A stretch of DNA of 64,000 bases from Kutzneria viridogrisea (GTDB lineage: Bacteria > Actinomycetota > Actinomycetes > Mycobacteriales > Pseudonocardiaceae), in NCBI GenBank assembly GCA_014138725.1, contig JACJID010000001.1:1-64000 (forward strand), given 5' to 3'. This document shows, piece after piece, positions 32,532 through 40,910 of this stretch. Both the position numbers and the translations under genes were made by a program. Numbering within the stretch: position 1 is the stretch's first letter; every line of letters begins with the position of its first letter. The notes below the pieces were generated by a model. It was not told the DNA's origin, searched no databases, and saw nothing but the letters and a program-made list of their open reading frames with translations.

Positions 32532-33041
32532 GTGGGGTGGTTGGACGCGGTTCAGGTCAGGCAGGCACGCACCGAGGACCTGGGTGCACTGGTCGAGGCG
32601 CTGGGCGAGGAGGACTTCTTCGCCGACCGCCTGGCCAGACAGCGGGCCGGTCGCGGGATCCAGCTCACGGCCTGGCTGCGCGGCACGCCGATCGGCGGGG
32701 TGTACCTGTGGTGGGACCCCGCCGAGGAACCCGAGGTCCGTCGACACCTGTCCGGCGTGCCGCTGCTCAACCACGTGGAGGTGTGCGCGCGGCACCGCAA
32801 CCGCGGGGTCGGTACCAGACTGGTGCTCACCAGTGAGCGGCTGCTGCGGGAGCGCGGGTTCGACCGGGTGGCGCTGGCGGTGCGCATCGACAACCCGGAC
32901 GCGGGCAGGCTGTACCAGCGGCTCGGCTACCAGGTGTGGCCCCACCCGCCGGTGATCTGCCGCTACGAGGTGAAACTGCCCGACGGGACTCGCAAGCAGT
33001 GCTCGGAGACCTGCGACATGCTGGTCAAGCCGCTGTGCTGA
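32532..33041 (+). CDS. GNAT-family N-acetyltransferase
   Basis: A 169-residue protein from a GTG start, with the GNAT fold: VQVRQARTEDLGALVEAL, the central strand pair, and the acetyl-CoA loop VCARHRNRGVGTRLV (R-x-x-x-G-x-G/A), then DNPDAGRLYQRLGYQVW, a signature of GNATs acting on small molecules or protein N-termini. A Cys-rich tail follows (KQCSETCDMLVKPLC). It lies alone, and its last 17 bases overlap the end of the convergent minus-strand glycosyltransferase-like gene. The substrate is unknown. Confidence 0.85.
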   Translation: MGWLDAVQVRQARTEDLGALVEALGEEDFFADRLARQRAGRGIQLTAWLRGTPIGGVYLWWDPAEEPEVRRHLSGVPLLNHVEVCARHRNRGVGTRLVLTSERLLRERGFDRVALAVRIDNPDAGRLYQRLGYQVWPHPPVICRYEVKLPDGTRKQCSETCDMLVKPLC

Positions 33042-34152
33042 CCACGTGTGCCAGGCCCAGTTCGGCCAGCGCCTTGTCCAGGTCGGTGTCGGTGCCCTGG
33101 GCGTCCAGGTGCCGGCGCCACAGGTCCCGGTCGCGCTGCCAGGCCCGCAGGTAGGACACGCACAGCCCCGGTTCGATCAGCAGGCTGCGGCCCTGCGCCG
33201 CCTTCAGCGCCGCGATCATGCGAGCCCGTTCGTCCGTGGCCATCTCCACCGAGCTGAGACGGCCTGCCACCTCCGCGATGAACAGCCTGCGGTTGTGCAG
33301 GAACTCACGCCAGTAGGAGCGCGTGGCCCCGCGCAGGCCCTTGCCCGCGTCCAGCAGCCCGAACACGCCCTCGGCCAGGCAGTCGCCCAGTTCCTCCGAG
33401 CGGGCACGCCTGGCGTCGCGGAACGGGTCGTAGGGCGCCTGCACCGCCAGCCCCGTGATCGCCGTCGGACGCAGCCGGTCCTCACCGAGCAGGAAGAACC
33501 AGTCCTCGTTGTAGATGTTGGGGAAGAACGAGGAGTAGGACTCGGTGCCCACCGCCAGCGCCCCGCCCCCGACGAAGGTGTCCTGCTGCCCGTTGACGGT
33601 GCGGAAGGCGTGGCACACCACGGAGTTGTCCGGGTAGCCGCCGTTGGCCAGCCCGACGCCCGCGTACCGGTCGAGCAGCCCGGCGGCGTCGGTGAGGTCC
33701 TCGGGCCTTGGCACGCTGATGTCGTCGTCGAGGAAGACCACCCGCTGCCAGCCGACGACCTTGGCCAGCAGCAGGCCCAGGTTGCGCTTGAGGCTGGTGT
33801 CGGTGCGCCGCTCGAACCGGGTGTTGCGCAGCATCAGGCAGGTCTGGAACTCCGGGACCAGCCCCGCGGGCAACTCGTCCACGTCGATGGCGAGCACGTC
33901 CACCCCGGCTGCCCCGGCCAGGGCCACGGTGTGCTGCGGGGAGGCGAGCTTGCTGCACAGTGCGACCAGGGTGCAGTCCAGTCGCGAGGCGAGGGCGATC
34001 GCCTTGCGCAGGTAGGCGGCGGGCCGTGCGGTGGGCACGATGATCGCGTCCACCTCGTGTTGCGTCGTGGGCTTGCCGGTGGCAAGCAGGTTGCGGTGGG
34101 AGCCCTGGTGGTGTGCCGAGTGCACGGTGGCCGTGGCCACGGGGGTGTTCAC
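33025..34152 (-). CDS. GT-A glycosyltransferase-like protein paired with an XRE regulator
   Basis: The GTG at 34152 overlaps the stop of the upstream XRE gene (GTGA) and follows GGAG by 7 bases, giving 375 residues; the frame continues upstream but only as a shadow. DAIIVPTARPAAYLRKAIALASRLDCTLVALCS and later VVFLDDDIS, with the DxD-like cluster, fit a GT-A nucleotide-sugar fold. LANGGYPDNSVVCHAF and GGGALAVG, then NEDWFFL, resemble later acceptor-site and ED motifs of family 2-type enzymes. The C-terminal helical part is unassigned. Its coupling to a DNA-binding sensor is unusual for a glycosyltransferase. Confidence 0.65.
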   Translation of the reverse strand: MNTPVATATVHSAHHQGSHRNLLATGKPTTQHEVDAIIVPTARPAAYLRKAIALASRLDCTLVALCSKLASPQHTVALAGAAGVDVLAIDVDELPAGLVPEFQTCLMLRNTRFERRTDTSLKRNLGLLLAKVVGWQRVVFLDDDISVPRPEDLTDAAGLLDRYAGVGLANGGYPDNSVVCHAFRTVNGQQDTFVGGGALAVGTESYSSFFPNIYNEDWFFLLGEDRLRPTAITGLAVQAPYDPFRDARRARSEELGDCLAEGVFGLLDAGKGLRGATRSYWREFLHNRRLFIAEVAGRLSSVEMATDERARMIAALKAAQGRSLLIEPGLCVSYLRAWQRDRDLWRRHLDAQGTDTDLDKALAELGLAHVVSTAA

Positions 34153-35234
34153 AGAATTGCTCCAGACCATTCCAGGAGGCGCGTCTCGGCGAGCGTCCAG
34201 TCCGGGGTGAGCGCCTTGCCACCCACGATGGTGACGCGGGTGATGATCCCGAAGGAGTCGGCGCCCGCGGAGTGCTCTCGCAGGTAGGCGTCGTTGCGGT
34301 CGCGGAACCGCGCGTCGGTCAGCGCACGCACCGCGCCCAGCGTGCCCCGCCCGAACATGCCGTTGCAGACGGTCACCGTGCGCTTGACGTTGAACGGGCT
34401 GCGACCGCGGTAGAACAGCGCCACGTCCTCGGTGAGCTGCCCGTTGCGGGACAGTTGCGGCGCGAACAGCGTCTGACTGCCCTCGCGGTTGATCTCGAAG
34501 CCGCCGACCGTCGAGTCCGCGTGCCTGTCCAGTTGCCGGACCGGCAGTTCGGCGCGTTCGATCAGGTCCTTGGTCACCACGTTCCAGTCCACCCCACCCA
34601 GCAACACCAGATGTGAGGTGTAGTCGTCCTGCTCCATTGCCTGTGCGGTGCGGAAGTTCACCTGGTTGTTCGGGTTGAAGGCACGCAGGTGGCCGTACAG
34701 CTCGATCAGCGCGTCCAGATCCGAGTAGGTGTACAGCTCCACGTAGTCCGGGCTGTCGGGGTCGGTGTAGGGCAACTGGCTGCGCAGTTCCTGCGGGAGC
34801 CGGGCGCACACGATCGTGATGACCTGGTCCTCGGGGAAGCGCAGCAGGCCGCCTCCGCTGGGCCCGACCGGGGCAACCGCTTCCGGTTGTTGCAGCGCGG
34901 CGGAGCGCAGGTCGGTCAGCTCGCGCAGCAGCGCCTCACGGGTGAGGCGTTCCTGCTCGGTGAGCTGGTCGGCGGACAGCACCCGGTAGGGCTGCTGGGC
35001 CAGTGACCGCCTGGTGGCGAAGAAGGTGGCGTAGGCCGTGAGCCGGGGGGCCGGCGGGGTCGTCGGCTTCGCGACGTTCTCCCAGGAGGAGATCAGCGCG
35101 ACGCTCAGCGGTTTCTTGCCGCCCAACGCCTCGGCGAGCTGGAGCTGGGTGATCCCCTGACCAGACCAGTGCTCCTCGCGCAGCTCCCGGAGCCGTCGGG
35201 CCAGCGTCTGACGCGGGTTCTCCGAGGCCAACAC
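34149..35234 (-). CDS. XRE-type helix-turn-helix protein with large C-terminal sensor-like domain
   Basis: A 361-residue protein with a GTG start. Residues 8-60 form an XRE helix-turn-helix (LARRLRELREEH, then ITQLQLAEALGG, VALISSWEN). After a linker (about 110-130), an alpha/beta domain of about 230 residues begins with VITIVCARLP and contains DYVELYTYSDLDALIELYGHL, SHLVLLGGVDWNVVTKDLI and IITRVTIVGGKALTPDWTL. The strand-rich pattern suggests a nucleotide-binding or Rossmann-like fold, but I do not recognise the family. It is divergent from a class III cyclase-like gene across a palindrome-rich spacer and is coupled to the GT-like gene. Confidence 0.7.
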   Translation of the reverse strand: MLASENPRQTLARRLRELREEHWSGQGITQLQLAEALGGKKPLSVALISSWENVAKPTTPPAPRLTAYATFFATRRSLAQQPYRVLSADQLTEQERLTREALLRELTDLRSAALQQPEAVAPVGPSGGGLLRFPEDQVITIVCARLPQELRSQLPYTDPDSPDYVELYTYSDLDALIELYGHLRAFNPNNQVNFRTAQAMEQDDYTSHLVLLGGVDWNVVTKDLIERAELPVRQLDRHADSTVGGFEINREGSQTLFAPQLSRNGQLTEDVALFYRGRSPFNVKRTVTVCNGMFGRGTLGAVRALTDARFRDRNDAYLREHSAGADSFGIITRVTIVGGKALTPDWTLAETRLLEWSGAIL

Positions 35235-35419
35235 GGTGCCGAAACCTCCAGTGAGTTTCAGTTGAATGAGCTGAATATGGATCGTACACGTGAACTCCCG
35301 GTTGCCACCAGGGGGCCACGACCCGGACGGCGTGCAGGTCGCGCCCGGTTTAGGCCACGCGCGCGTATTGCTACAGCCCAGTACGTAGCTTACAGTCGAA
35401 GCACAGCAAAAGTCGAGTC

Positions 35420-35446
35420 AACTTCACTGAAGTTACTGAAATTCAG
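35420..35446. promoter_or_regulatory. Adjacent palindromes in the XRE/cyclase divergent promoter
   Basis: AACTTCACTGAAGTT (35420-35434) is a perfect 7+1+7 palindrome, and CTGAAATTCAG (35436-35446) a perfect 5+1+5 palindrome. A related TTCAG…CTGAA pair lies at 35257-35275 near the XRE start. The shared half-site TTCAG/CTGAA and the low local GC suggest operators for the XRE protein. This is an inference from symmetry and position. Confidence 0.55.
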
Positions 35447-35472
35447 GGCAAGAGGTATGTTGGGAGCTCGAG

Positions 35473-36078
35473 ATGACAACACTGGCCGCGGTGCTGCCAC
35501 TGCACCGAACCATCATGGCGGTGGACATCGAGGGATCCACCACGAGGACCAACCCGGTGCGCGCACGCAACCGCCAGCTGATGTACGAACTGGTCGAACA
35601 GGCCCTGCACCTGGGCGGGATCGCCGCCGAGCACCGCGACGAGTTCCACGACCTCGGCGACGGGGTGCTCGTGGTGATCCACCCCGTGCCGCAGGCGCCG
35701 AAGACGGTGCTGCTGAACACGGTGATCCCCACGCTGCGCGAGCTGCTCGCCGAGCATGCCGCGCGGCACCCCGAGCAGTCCTTGCGGCTGCGCGCGGCGG
35801 TGCACACCGGGGACGTGCACTACGACGCGCGGGGGTGCTACGGCGAGGACGTGGACATCACCTTCCGGCTGCTCAACTCGCAGAAGCTGAAGACGCTGCT
35901 GCGGCAGAGCAGTGACCCGCTCGTGCTGGTGGTCTCCCAGGACGTGCACCGCTCGGTGATCCGGCACGGCTACGAGGGCATCGACGACAGCGCGTTCGAG
36001 CCGCTGGTCAGCGTGCGCATCGCCGGGCAGCGCCAGCGCGGCTGGGTGCACGTGCCCAGCCAGCGGCTGCCCAACTGA
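35473..36078 (+). CDS. Class III nucleotidyl cyclase-like protein
   Basis: A 201-residue single-domain protein. IMAVDIEGSTTR matches the first metal-binding segment of class III adenylate/guanylate cyclases (D-I-x-G-x-T). DLGDGVLVVI matches the G-D-(G/A)-V second segment, RAAVHTGDVHYDARGCYGEDVDITFRLL the dimer and catalytic segment (HTGxV-x-x-x-x-x-x-G-x-x-V-x-x-A-x-R-L). Key metal-binding acids are therefore plausible, while the transition-state Arg/Asn region is less clear. Such stand-alone domains are common in actinomycetes and the nucleotide made is often unknown. The divergent XRE/GT pair could sense or respond to it. Confidence 0.72.
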   Translation: MTTLAAVLPLHRTIMAVDIEGSTTRTNPVRARNRQLMYELVEQALHLGGIAAEHRDEFHDLGDGVLVVIHPVPQAPKTVLLNTVIPTLRELLAEHAARHPEQSLRLRAAVHTGDVHYDARGCYGEDVDITFRLLNSQKLKTLLRQSSDPLVLVVSQDVHRSVIRHGYEGIDDSAFEPLVSVRIAGQRQRGWVHVPSQRLPN

Positions 36079-36129
36079 CCGCCACTGGGATACTCCCGTG
36101 ATCGGGGCGGGACTACTGGAGGTCGGTCG

Positions 36130-37872
36130 GTGTTCACCGGGGATGTCGGGCTGGAGTTGGGCGGCAGGGTCGCGGCGGCACTGCGCACCGCGCTGGACGT
36201 GGAGATCACCGCGGAGCAGGCGCTGATCCGCCCCTCGGCCGCCGGGCGAGGCGCCGACTACCAGTGCAACGCCGCGATGAGCCTGGCCAAGCGGGTGGGC
36301 CGCGCGCCGCGCGAGGTGGCCGAACTGATCGTGACCCACCTGGACGCCGCCGATCTCGTGGAACCGCCGGAGGTGGCCGGTCCGGGCTTCGTCAACTTCA
36401 CGCTGCGCCGGGAGTGGTTGCAGCAGTGGGCGACCGGGCTGTTGGCCGACCCCCGGCTGGGCGTGCGCAGCGCGCCGCAGCCGCGTCGCTACGCCATCGA
36501 CTACGGCAGCCCGAACGTGGCCAAGGAGATGCACGTCGGCCACCTGCGGTCCTCGATCATCGGTGACGCCATCGTGCGCATGCTGGAGTTCGCCGGGCAC
36601 GAGGTGATCCGGCACAACCACCTTGGCGACTGGGGCACCCCGTTCGGCATGCTCATCGAGCACCTGGTCGACGAGGGCTGGGCCGCCGGCGGCGAGCACT
36701 CGATCAGCGACCTGAACAGCTTCTACCAGGCGGCGCGCAAGAAGTTCGACGCCGACCAGGACTTCGCCGAGCGGGCCAGGCGCCGGGTCGTCGCGCTGCA
36801 GAGCGGGGACGAGGCCACGCTGGGGCTGTGGCGCGAGCTGGTCGGCGAGTCCGAGCGCCACTTCGCGCAGGTCTACCAGTTGCTCGGTGTGAAGCTGACC
36901 GCCGAGGACTACTACGGGGAGAGCTTCTACAACCCGTTCCTGGCCGACACCATCGCGGAGCTGGAGGCCAAGGGGCTCACCGAGCTCAGCGACGGGGCGG
37001 TGTGCGTGTTCCCGCCCGGCTTCAGCAACCGCGAGGGCGACCGGCTGCCGCTGATCGCGCGCAAGAGCGACGGGGGCTACGGCTACGCCAGCACCGACCT
37101 GGCCACCGTGCGGTACTGGACCCGCGACCGGCAGGCCACCGACCTGCTCTACGTGGTGGGATCCCCGCAGGCGCAGCACTTCCAGATGGTGTTCAAGGCC
37201 AGCGAGCAGGCCGGGTGGCTGGACCAGGCGCACCGGGCCGTGCACATCGGCTTCGGCTCGGTGCTCGGCTCGGACGGGCAGATGCTGCGCACCCGCGCGG
37301 GCAGCACGATCAAGCTGGTGGACCTGCTGCGGGAGGCCGTGGACCGGGCCGCCGCCGTGGTCGCCGAGCGCACCGAGCTGGACGAGCGGCAGCGGGCCGA
37401 GGTCGCGCGGGCGGTCGGCATCGGCGCGGTGAAGTACGCCGACCTGTCCAACGACCGGGTCAAGGACTACGTGTTCGCCTGGGACCGGATGCTGGCCATG
37501 GAGGGCAACACCTCCGTGTACCTCCAGTACGCCAACACCCGGGTGCTGTCGATCATCGGCAGGGCGGGCAGGTCCGCGCCCGAGGGCACCGAGGTGGTGC
37601 TGCACGCCGCCGCCGAGCGCGCGCTGGTGGTCAAGCTCCTGCAACTGCCCGCCGCGCTGGCCGCCGCCACCGAGGAGTTCGCCCCGCACAAGTTGTGCAC
37701 CTACCTGTACGAAACGGCTGCGGCGTTCTCGGCCTTCTACGAGAATTGCCCCATCCTGAAAGCGCCCGACGACCGCACCCAGCTGTCCCGGCTCGCGCTG
37801 GCCCAGCTGACCTCGCGCGTGCTCACGCTCGGCTTGGCGTTGTTGGGCATCGACACCCCGGAGCAGCTGTGA
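36130..37872 (+). CDS. argS: Arginyl-tRNA synthetase
   Basis: A 580-residue class I synthetase that charges tRNA-Arg. The N-terminal Add1 domain is followed by the HIGH-type motif in YGSPNVAKEMHVGHLRSSIIGDAI and the ArgRS-specific HLGDWGTPFGMLI. The KMSKS position is replaced by GSDGQMLRTRAGSTIKLVDLL, as in most ArgRSs, which lack the canonical lysine motif. A C-terminal DALR anticodon domain (VYLQYANTRVLSIIGR, then LCTYLYETAAAFSAFYENCPIL) is complete. GTG at 36130 follows a GGAGG-like site. Whether it is the only copy cannot be told from this window. Confidence 0.95.
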   Translation: MFTGDVGLELGGRVAAALRTALDVEITAEQALIRPSAAGRGADYQCNAAMSLAKRVGRAPREVAELIVTHLDAADLVEPPEVAGPGFVNFTLRREWLQQWATGLLADPRLGVRSAPQPRRYAIDYGSPNVAKEMHVGHLRSSIIGDAIVRMLEFAGHEVIRHNHLGDWGTPFGMLIEHLVDEGWAAGGEHSISDLNSFYQAARKKFDADQDFAERARRRVVALQSGDEATLGLWRELVGESERHFAQVYQLLGVKLTAEDYYGESFYNPFLADTIAELEAKGLTELSDGAVCVFPPGFSNREGDRLPLIARKSDGGYGYASTDLATVRYWTRDRQATDLLYVVGSPQAQHFQMVFKASEQAGWLDQAHRAVHIGFGSVLGSDGQMLRTRAGSTIKLVDLLREAVDRAAAVVAERTELDERQRAEVARAVGIGAVKYADLSNDRVKDYVFAWDRMLAMEGNTSVYLQYANTRVLSIIGRAGRSAPEGTEVVLHAAAERALVVKLLQLPAALAAATEEFAPHKLCTYLYETAAAFSAFYENCPILKAPDDRTQLSRLALAQLTSRVLTLGLALLGIDTPEQL

Positions 37873-39209
37873 AACAGATCCTCGCCGTGCTCGGCCTGCT
37901 CCTCGCGCTGGCCGTGCCCGCGCAGGCAGCCGAAGGACCCGCCCACGTCACCGGATCGCTCAACGGCGGCTCGACCTACGTGATGGACGTGCCCGCGCGC
38001 TGGAACGGCACGGTGTTGCTGTGGAGCCACGGGCTGAACTTCACCCCGGAGACGCCGACTCCGCCCAACCCCGCGCAGAACGCGCCGACCGGCGCCACGC
38101 AGGCCCTGCTGGACCAGGGCTACGCGCTGATCGGCTCCTCGTACGTGACCGCGGGCTGGGTCGTGGCCACCGCGGTGCCCGACCAGGTCGCCACGCTGGC
38201 CGCGTTCCAGCAGCGGTTCGGCAGGCCCAAGCGGACCATCGCCTGGGGCGGCTCGATGGGCGGGCTGATCACCACCAAGCTGAACGAGGACTACGGCTCC
38301 CTGCTGGACGGCTCGGTGTCGCTGTGCGGTGCGGTGATGGGCGGACCGGGCATCTTCAACTCCATGCTGGACGTCAGCTTCGCGCTGCGCACGCTGATCG
38401 CGCCCGAGCTCAAGCTGGTGGACTACACCGACCGCGCCGACGGGCTGGCCGCGATGCGGCAGCTGGCCAAAGCCGTCACCGCGGCCCAGGCCACGCCCGA
38501 GGGCAGGGCCCGCATCGCGCTGGCCGCCGCACTGTACGACGTGCCGGGCTACAACGACCCCAGCCAGACCAGGCCCGCGCCCGGTGACGCGGCGGCGGCC
38601 GAGGTCAACCAGTTCCAGTTCGTGTCCACGGTGATCGCCGCGATCGACACCGCCGCCCGCCAGGACACCGAGGGCAACCTGGGCGGCAACCCCTCGTGGA
38701 ACACCGGCGTGGACTACCGCAGGCTGCTGGGCCAGTCGCGGGTCGCCGAGGAGGTCGGCCAGCTCTACTCCGCTGCCGGGCTGTCCCTACACGGTGACCT
38801 GGACGCGCTGGCGGCTGCCCCGCGGATCTCCGCCAACCCCGCGGCCAAGGAGCTACTGGCCCGCTCCTCCGCGCTGACCGGACGGCTGACCAAGCCGCAG
38901 ATCACCCTGCACACCACCGGCGACGGGCTGGTCCCGATCGAGGGGGAGCAGGCGTACCGCCAGTACTCGGGTGACAGCCCGCTGCTGCGTCAGACCAATG
39001 TGGACGGTCCAGGGCACTGCGCCTTCGCGCTGCCCGAGGTGCTCGCCGGGCTCAAGGCGCTCGAACAGCGACTGGACTCCGGCCGCTGGGGCGACACCGG
39101 GGCCGCCGCCATGAACGCCCGCGCCCGCGCCGCCGACCCCACCGCGACCCCGCGGTTCACCGAGTTCAAGCCCGGCCCGTACCAGCGGCCGTACCAGTTG
39201 CGGCGCTGA
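37869..39209 (+). CDS. Secreted alpha/beta hydrolase
   Basis: A 446-residue protein starting with a GTG overlapping the argS stop. A signal peptide (VKQILAVLGLLLALAVPAQAAE) indicates export. The hydrolase fold shows TVLLWSHGLNF (oxyanion region), the nucleophile elbow WGGSMGGLIT (Ser in G-G-S-M-G-G), the acid in HTTGDGLVPIEGE and His in DGPGHCAFA. Size and nucleophile context fit secreted peptidase or esterase relatives. The substrate is unknown. Its coupling to argS is probably only transcriptional. Confidence 0.82.
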   Translation: MKQILAVLGLLLALAVPAQAAEGPAHVTGSLNGGSTYVMDVPARWNGTVLLWSHGLNFTPETPTPPNPAQNAPTGATQALLDQGYALIGSSYVTAGWVVATAVPDQVATLAAFQQRFGRPKRTIAWGGSMGGLITTKLNEDYGSLLDGSVSLCGAVMGGPGIFNSMLDVSFALRTLIAPELKLVDYTDRADGLAAMRQLAKAVTAAQATPEGRARIALAAALYDVPGYNDPSQTRPAPGDAAAAEVNQFQFVSTVIAAIDTAARQDTEGNLGGNPSWNTGVDYRRLLGQSRVAEEVGQLYSAAGLSLHGDLDALAAAPRISANPAAKELLARSSALTGRLTKPQITLHTTGDGLVPIEGEQAYRQYSGDSPLLRQTNVDGPGHCAFALPEVLAGLKALEQRLDSGRWGDTGAAAMNARARAADPTATPRFTEFKPGPYQRPYQLRR

Positions 39210-39213
39210 CACA

Positions 39214-39246
39214 CGTGTGGCGCGCACCCCGGGTGCGCGCCACACG
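39214..39246. terminator. Perfect 16-bp inverted repeat between convergent genes
   Basis: The arms at 39214-39229 and 39231-39246 (CGTGTGGCGCGCACCC and its complement) pair perfectly around a single base. It lies just after the hydrolase stop and seven bases before the end of the sugar porter gene, so it can terminate transcription from both sides. Confidence 0.85.
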
Positions 39247-39252
39247 AGTTCG

Positions 39253-40650
39253 TCAGTGCCCGTAGACCAGTTCCTGGCCGATGTCCTCCAGGCTGCGGCC
39301 CTTCGTCTCCGGCATCAGCTTCTTGACGAACAGGAACGCCAAGCCCGTCATCACCGCGAAGAACAGGAAGTTCAGGCCCGCGCCGAACTTGTCCAGCAGC
39401 GCGGGGAACACCAGTGCCACCAACAGGTTGAACAGCCAGTTGAAGGTCACGCAGAGCCCGACCGCCCCGGCCCGTACGCTCAGCGGGAACAGTTCCGGCA
39501 GGGCCACCCACTGCACCGGTCCCCAGGACACCGAGAACGAGGCGATGTAGACCGCGATGCCGAGCAGGGTGAGCCCCAGCAGCAGCGGCCCGGTGGACAG
39601 CCCGGCCAGGTTCACCGCGGCGAGCAGGACCATCGCCCCGCACATGCCCAGCGCACCGTAGAGCAGCAGCGGGCGCCGCCCCACCTGGTCGATGAGCCGC
39701 ATCGCGGGCAGGGTCATCACCATGTTGATCGCGCCGATGCCCACGTTGGCCAGGATCGCCCCGTTGGCACTGAAACCCACGTTGGTGAGCAGGGTCGGCG
39801 CGTAGTAGATGATCGTGTTGATGCCCACGAAGTTCTGGAAGAACACCAGCAGCATGCCCACGACGAACAGCGGGCGCAGCCGCCCCTTGACCAGCATGCG
39901 CAGTTGCAGCGGCTCGGCCTGTTCGGCCTCCTTGCGCGCGCTGGCCTGGATCTCGGCGAGCTCGGAGTTGGCGGCCTGCTCGTCACCGCGCAACGAGGTC
40001 AGCACCTTCTTGGCCTCGTCCGCGCTGCCCTTGTTGACCGCCAGCCAGCGCGGGCTCTCCGGCTGGGTGTAGATACCGATCATGAGCAGCACCGCGGGCA
40101 GCACGCCCAGGCCGATCATCCAGCGCCACGCCCCCGCGTCGGCCAGCGCGTAGTCGGTGGCGTAGGCGACCAGGATGCCCACGGTCACCAGGAGCTGCAT
40201 GAGTGAGGTGAGCTTGCCCCTGGCCTCCTTGGGTGCGAGCTCCGACAGGTACATCGGCACGACCACCGAGGCGATGCCGACACCCACACCCATGATGAAG
40301 CGGAACGCGACCAGGAACTCCGCGTTGCCCGCCAGCGCGGCGCCCAGTGTGCCGACCGTGAAGACCACGCCCGAGGAGAGGATCATCTTTCTGCGGCCGA
40401 GGGAGTCGGCGAGCTTGCCCGCCAGACCCGCGCCCAGCATCGAGCCCGCCAGCAGTCCCGACACGACTGTGCCCTGCACGATCGGGCTCAGCGGGATGTC
40501 GTCCTTGATGTAGAGCAGGGCACCGGAGATCACTCCTGTGTCGTAGCCCCAGAGGATGCCGCCCAGCGCGCCGAAGAACCAGATCCCGATGTTCCTCCTG
40601 CTGTGCCGCGCCCTGGCGACCACAGTGGAGGAGTCCGTTCCGGGAGACAT
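39253..40650 (-). CDS. Sugar porter-family MFS transporter
   Basis: A 465-residue twelve-helix permease. Family motifs are present: GGILWGYDTGVISGAL in helix 1, GKLADSLGRRKMIL between helices 2 and 3, YLSELAPKEARGKL after helix 4, PESPRWLAV after helix 6, QNFVGINTIIYYAPTLL in helix 7, and PMYLSE/PELFPL-type loop segments with the final PETKGRSLEDI. The Q-x-x-G-x-N-x-x-x-Y-Y segment lines the hexose site in characterised porters. It probably imports a monosaccharide by proton symport. It is transcribed alone, with a perfect palindrome just upstream of its start. Confidence 0.93.
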   Translation of the reverse strand: MSPGTDSSTVVARARHSRRNIGIWFFGALGGILWGYDTGVISGALLYIKDDIPLSPIVQGTVVSGLLAGSMLGAGLAGKLADSLGRRKMILSSGVVFTVGTLGAALAGNAEFLVAFRFIMGVGVGIASVVVPMYLSELAPKEARGKLTSLMQLLVTVGILVAYATDYALADAGAWRWMIGLGVLPAVLLMIGIYTQPESPRWLAVNKGSADEAKKVLTSLRGDEQAANSELAEIQASARKEAEQAEPLQLRMLVKGRLRPLFVVGMLLVFFQNFVGINTIIYYAPTLLTNVGFSANGAILANVGIGAINMVMTLPAMRLIDQVGRRPLLLYGALGMCGAMVLLAAVNLAGLSTGPLLLGLTLLGIAVYIASFSVSWGPVQWVALPELFPLSVRAGAVGLCVTFNWLFNLLVALVFPALLDKFGAGLNFLFFAVMTGLAFLFVKKLMPETKGRSLEDIGQELVYGH

Positions 40651-40668
40651 CTTTGTCCCTTCTCTCGG

Positions 40669-40682
40669 AGGGTGATCACCCT
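40669..40682. promoter_or_regulatory. 14-bp perfect palindrome upstream of the sugar porter
   Basis: AGGGTGATCACCCT is perfectly symmetric and starts 19 bases before the porter start codon on the minus strand. The position suits an operator that blocks transcription when sugar is absent. The 260-bp divergent space otherwise shows no clear feature. Confidence 0.45.
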
Positions 40683-40910
40683 AGGGCTGACCGTGGTGCC
40701 CAGCTACTCGGAAGCACTCGCTGCCGCCGATGCGTGGTGCTCTGGGGCAGTCTCGGGTCACGGGACTTGACAAGCTTTCCGTGCAACCGAAGCAGGCTCA
40801 CACGGCATGACAGGGGCTCAGCGAGGCCGCCGGTTGCACGGGATCGCTGCCGTGTACAGAACTTCACAGTCACGGGCTGGCAGGGTGTTTGCGCTGGCAG
40901 CATCGGTGCG

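Noticed and set aside
35473-36078. Pycsar-type antiphage cyclase
   Set aside because: The domain is compatible, but no TIR or transmembrane effector follows. argS and a secreted hydrolase are the next genes.
36130-37872. Loss of KMSKS in argS as a sign of inactivity
   Set aside because: Most arginyl-tRNA synthetases lack the canonical lysine motif, and the remaining motifs are intact.
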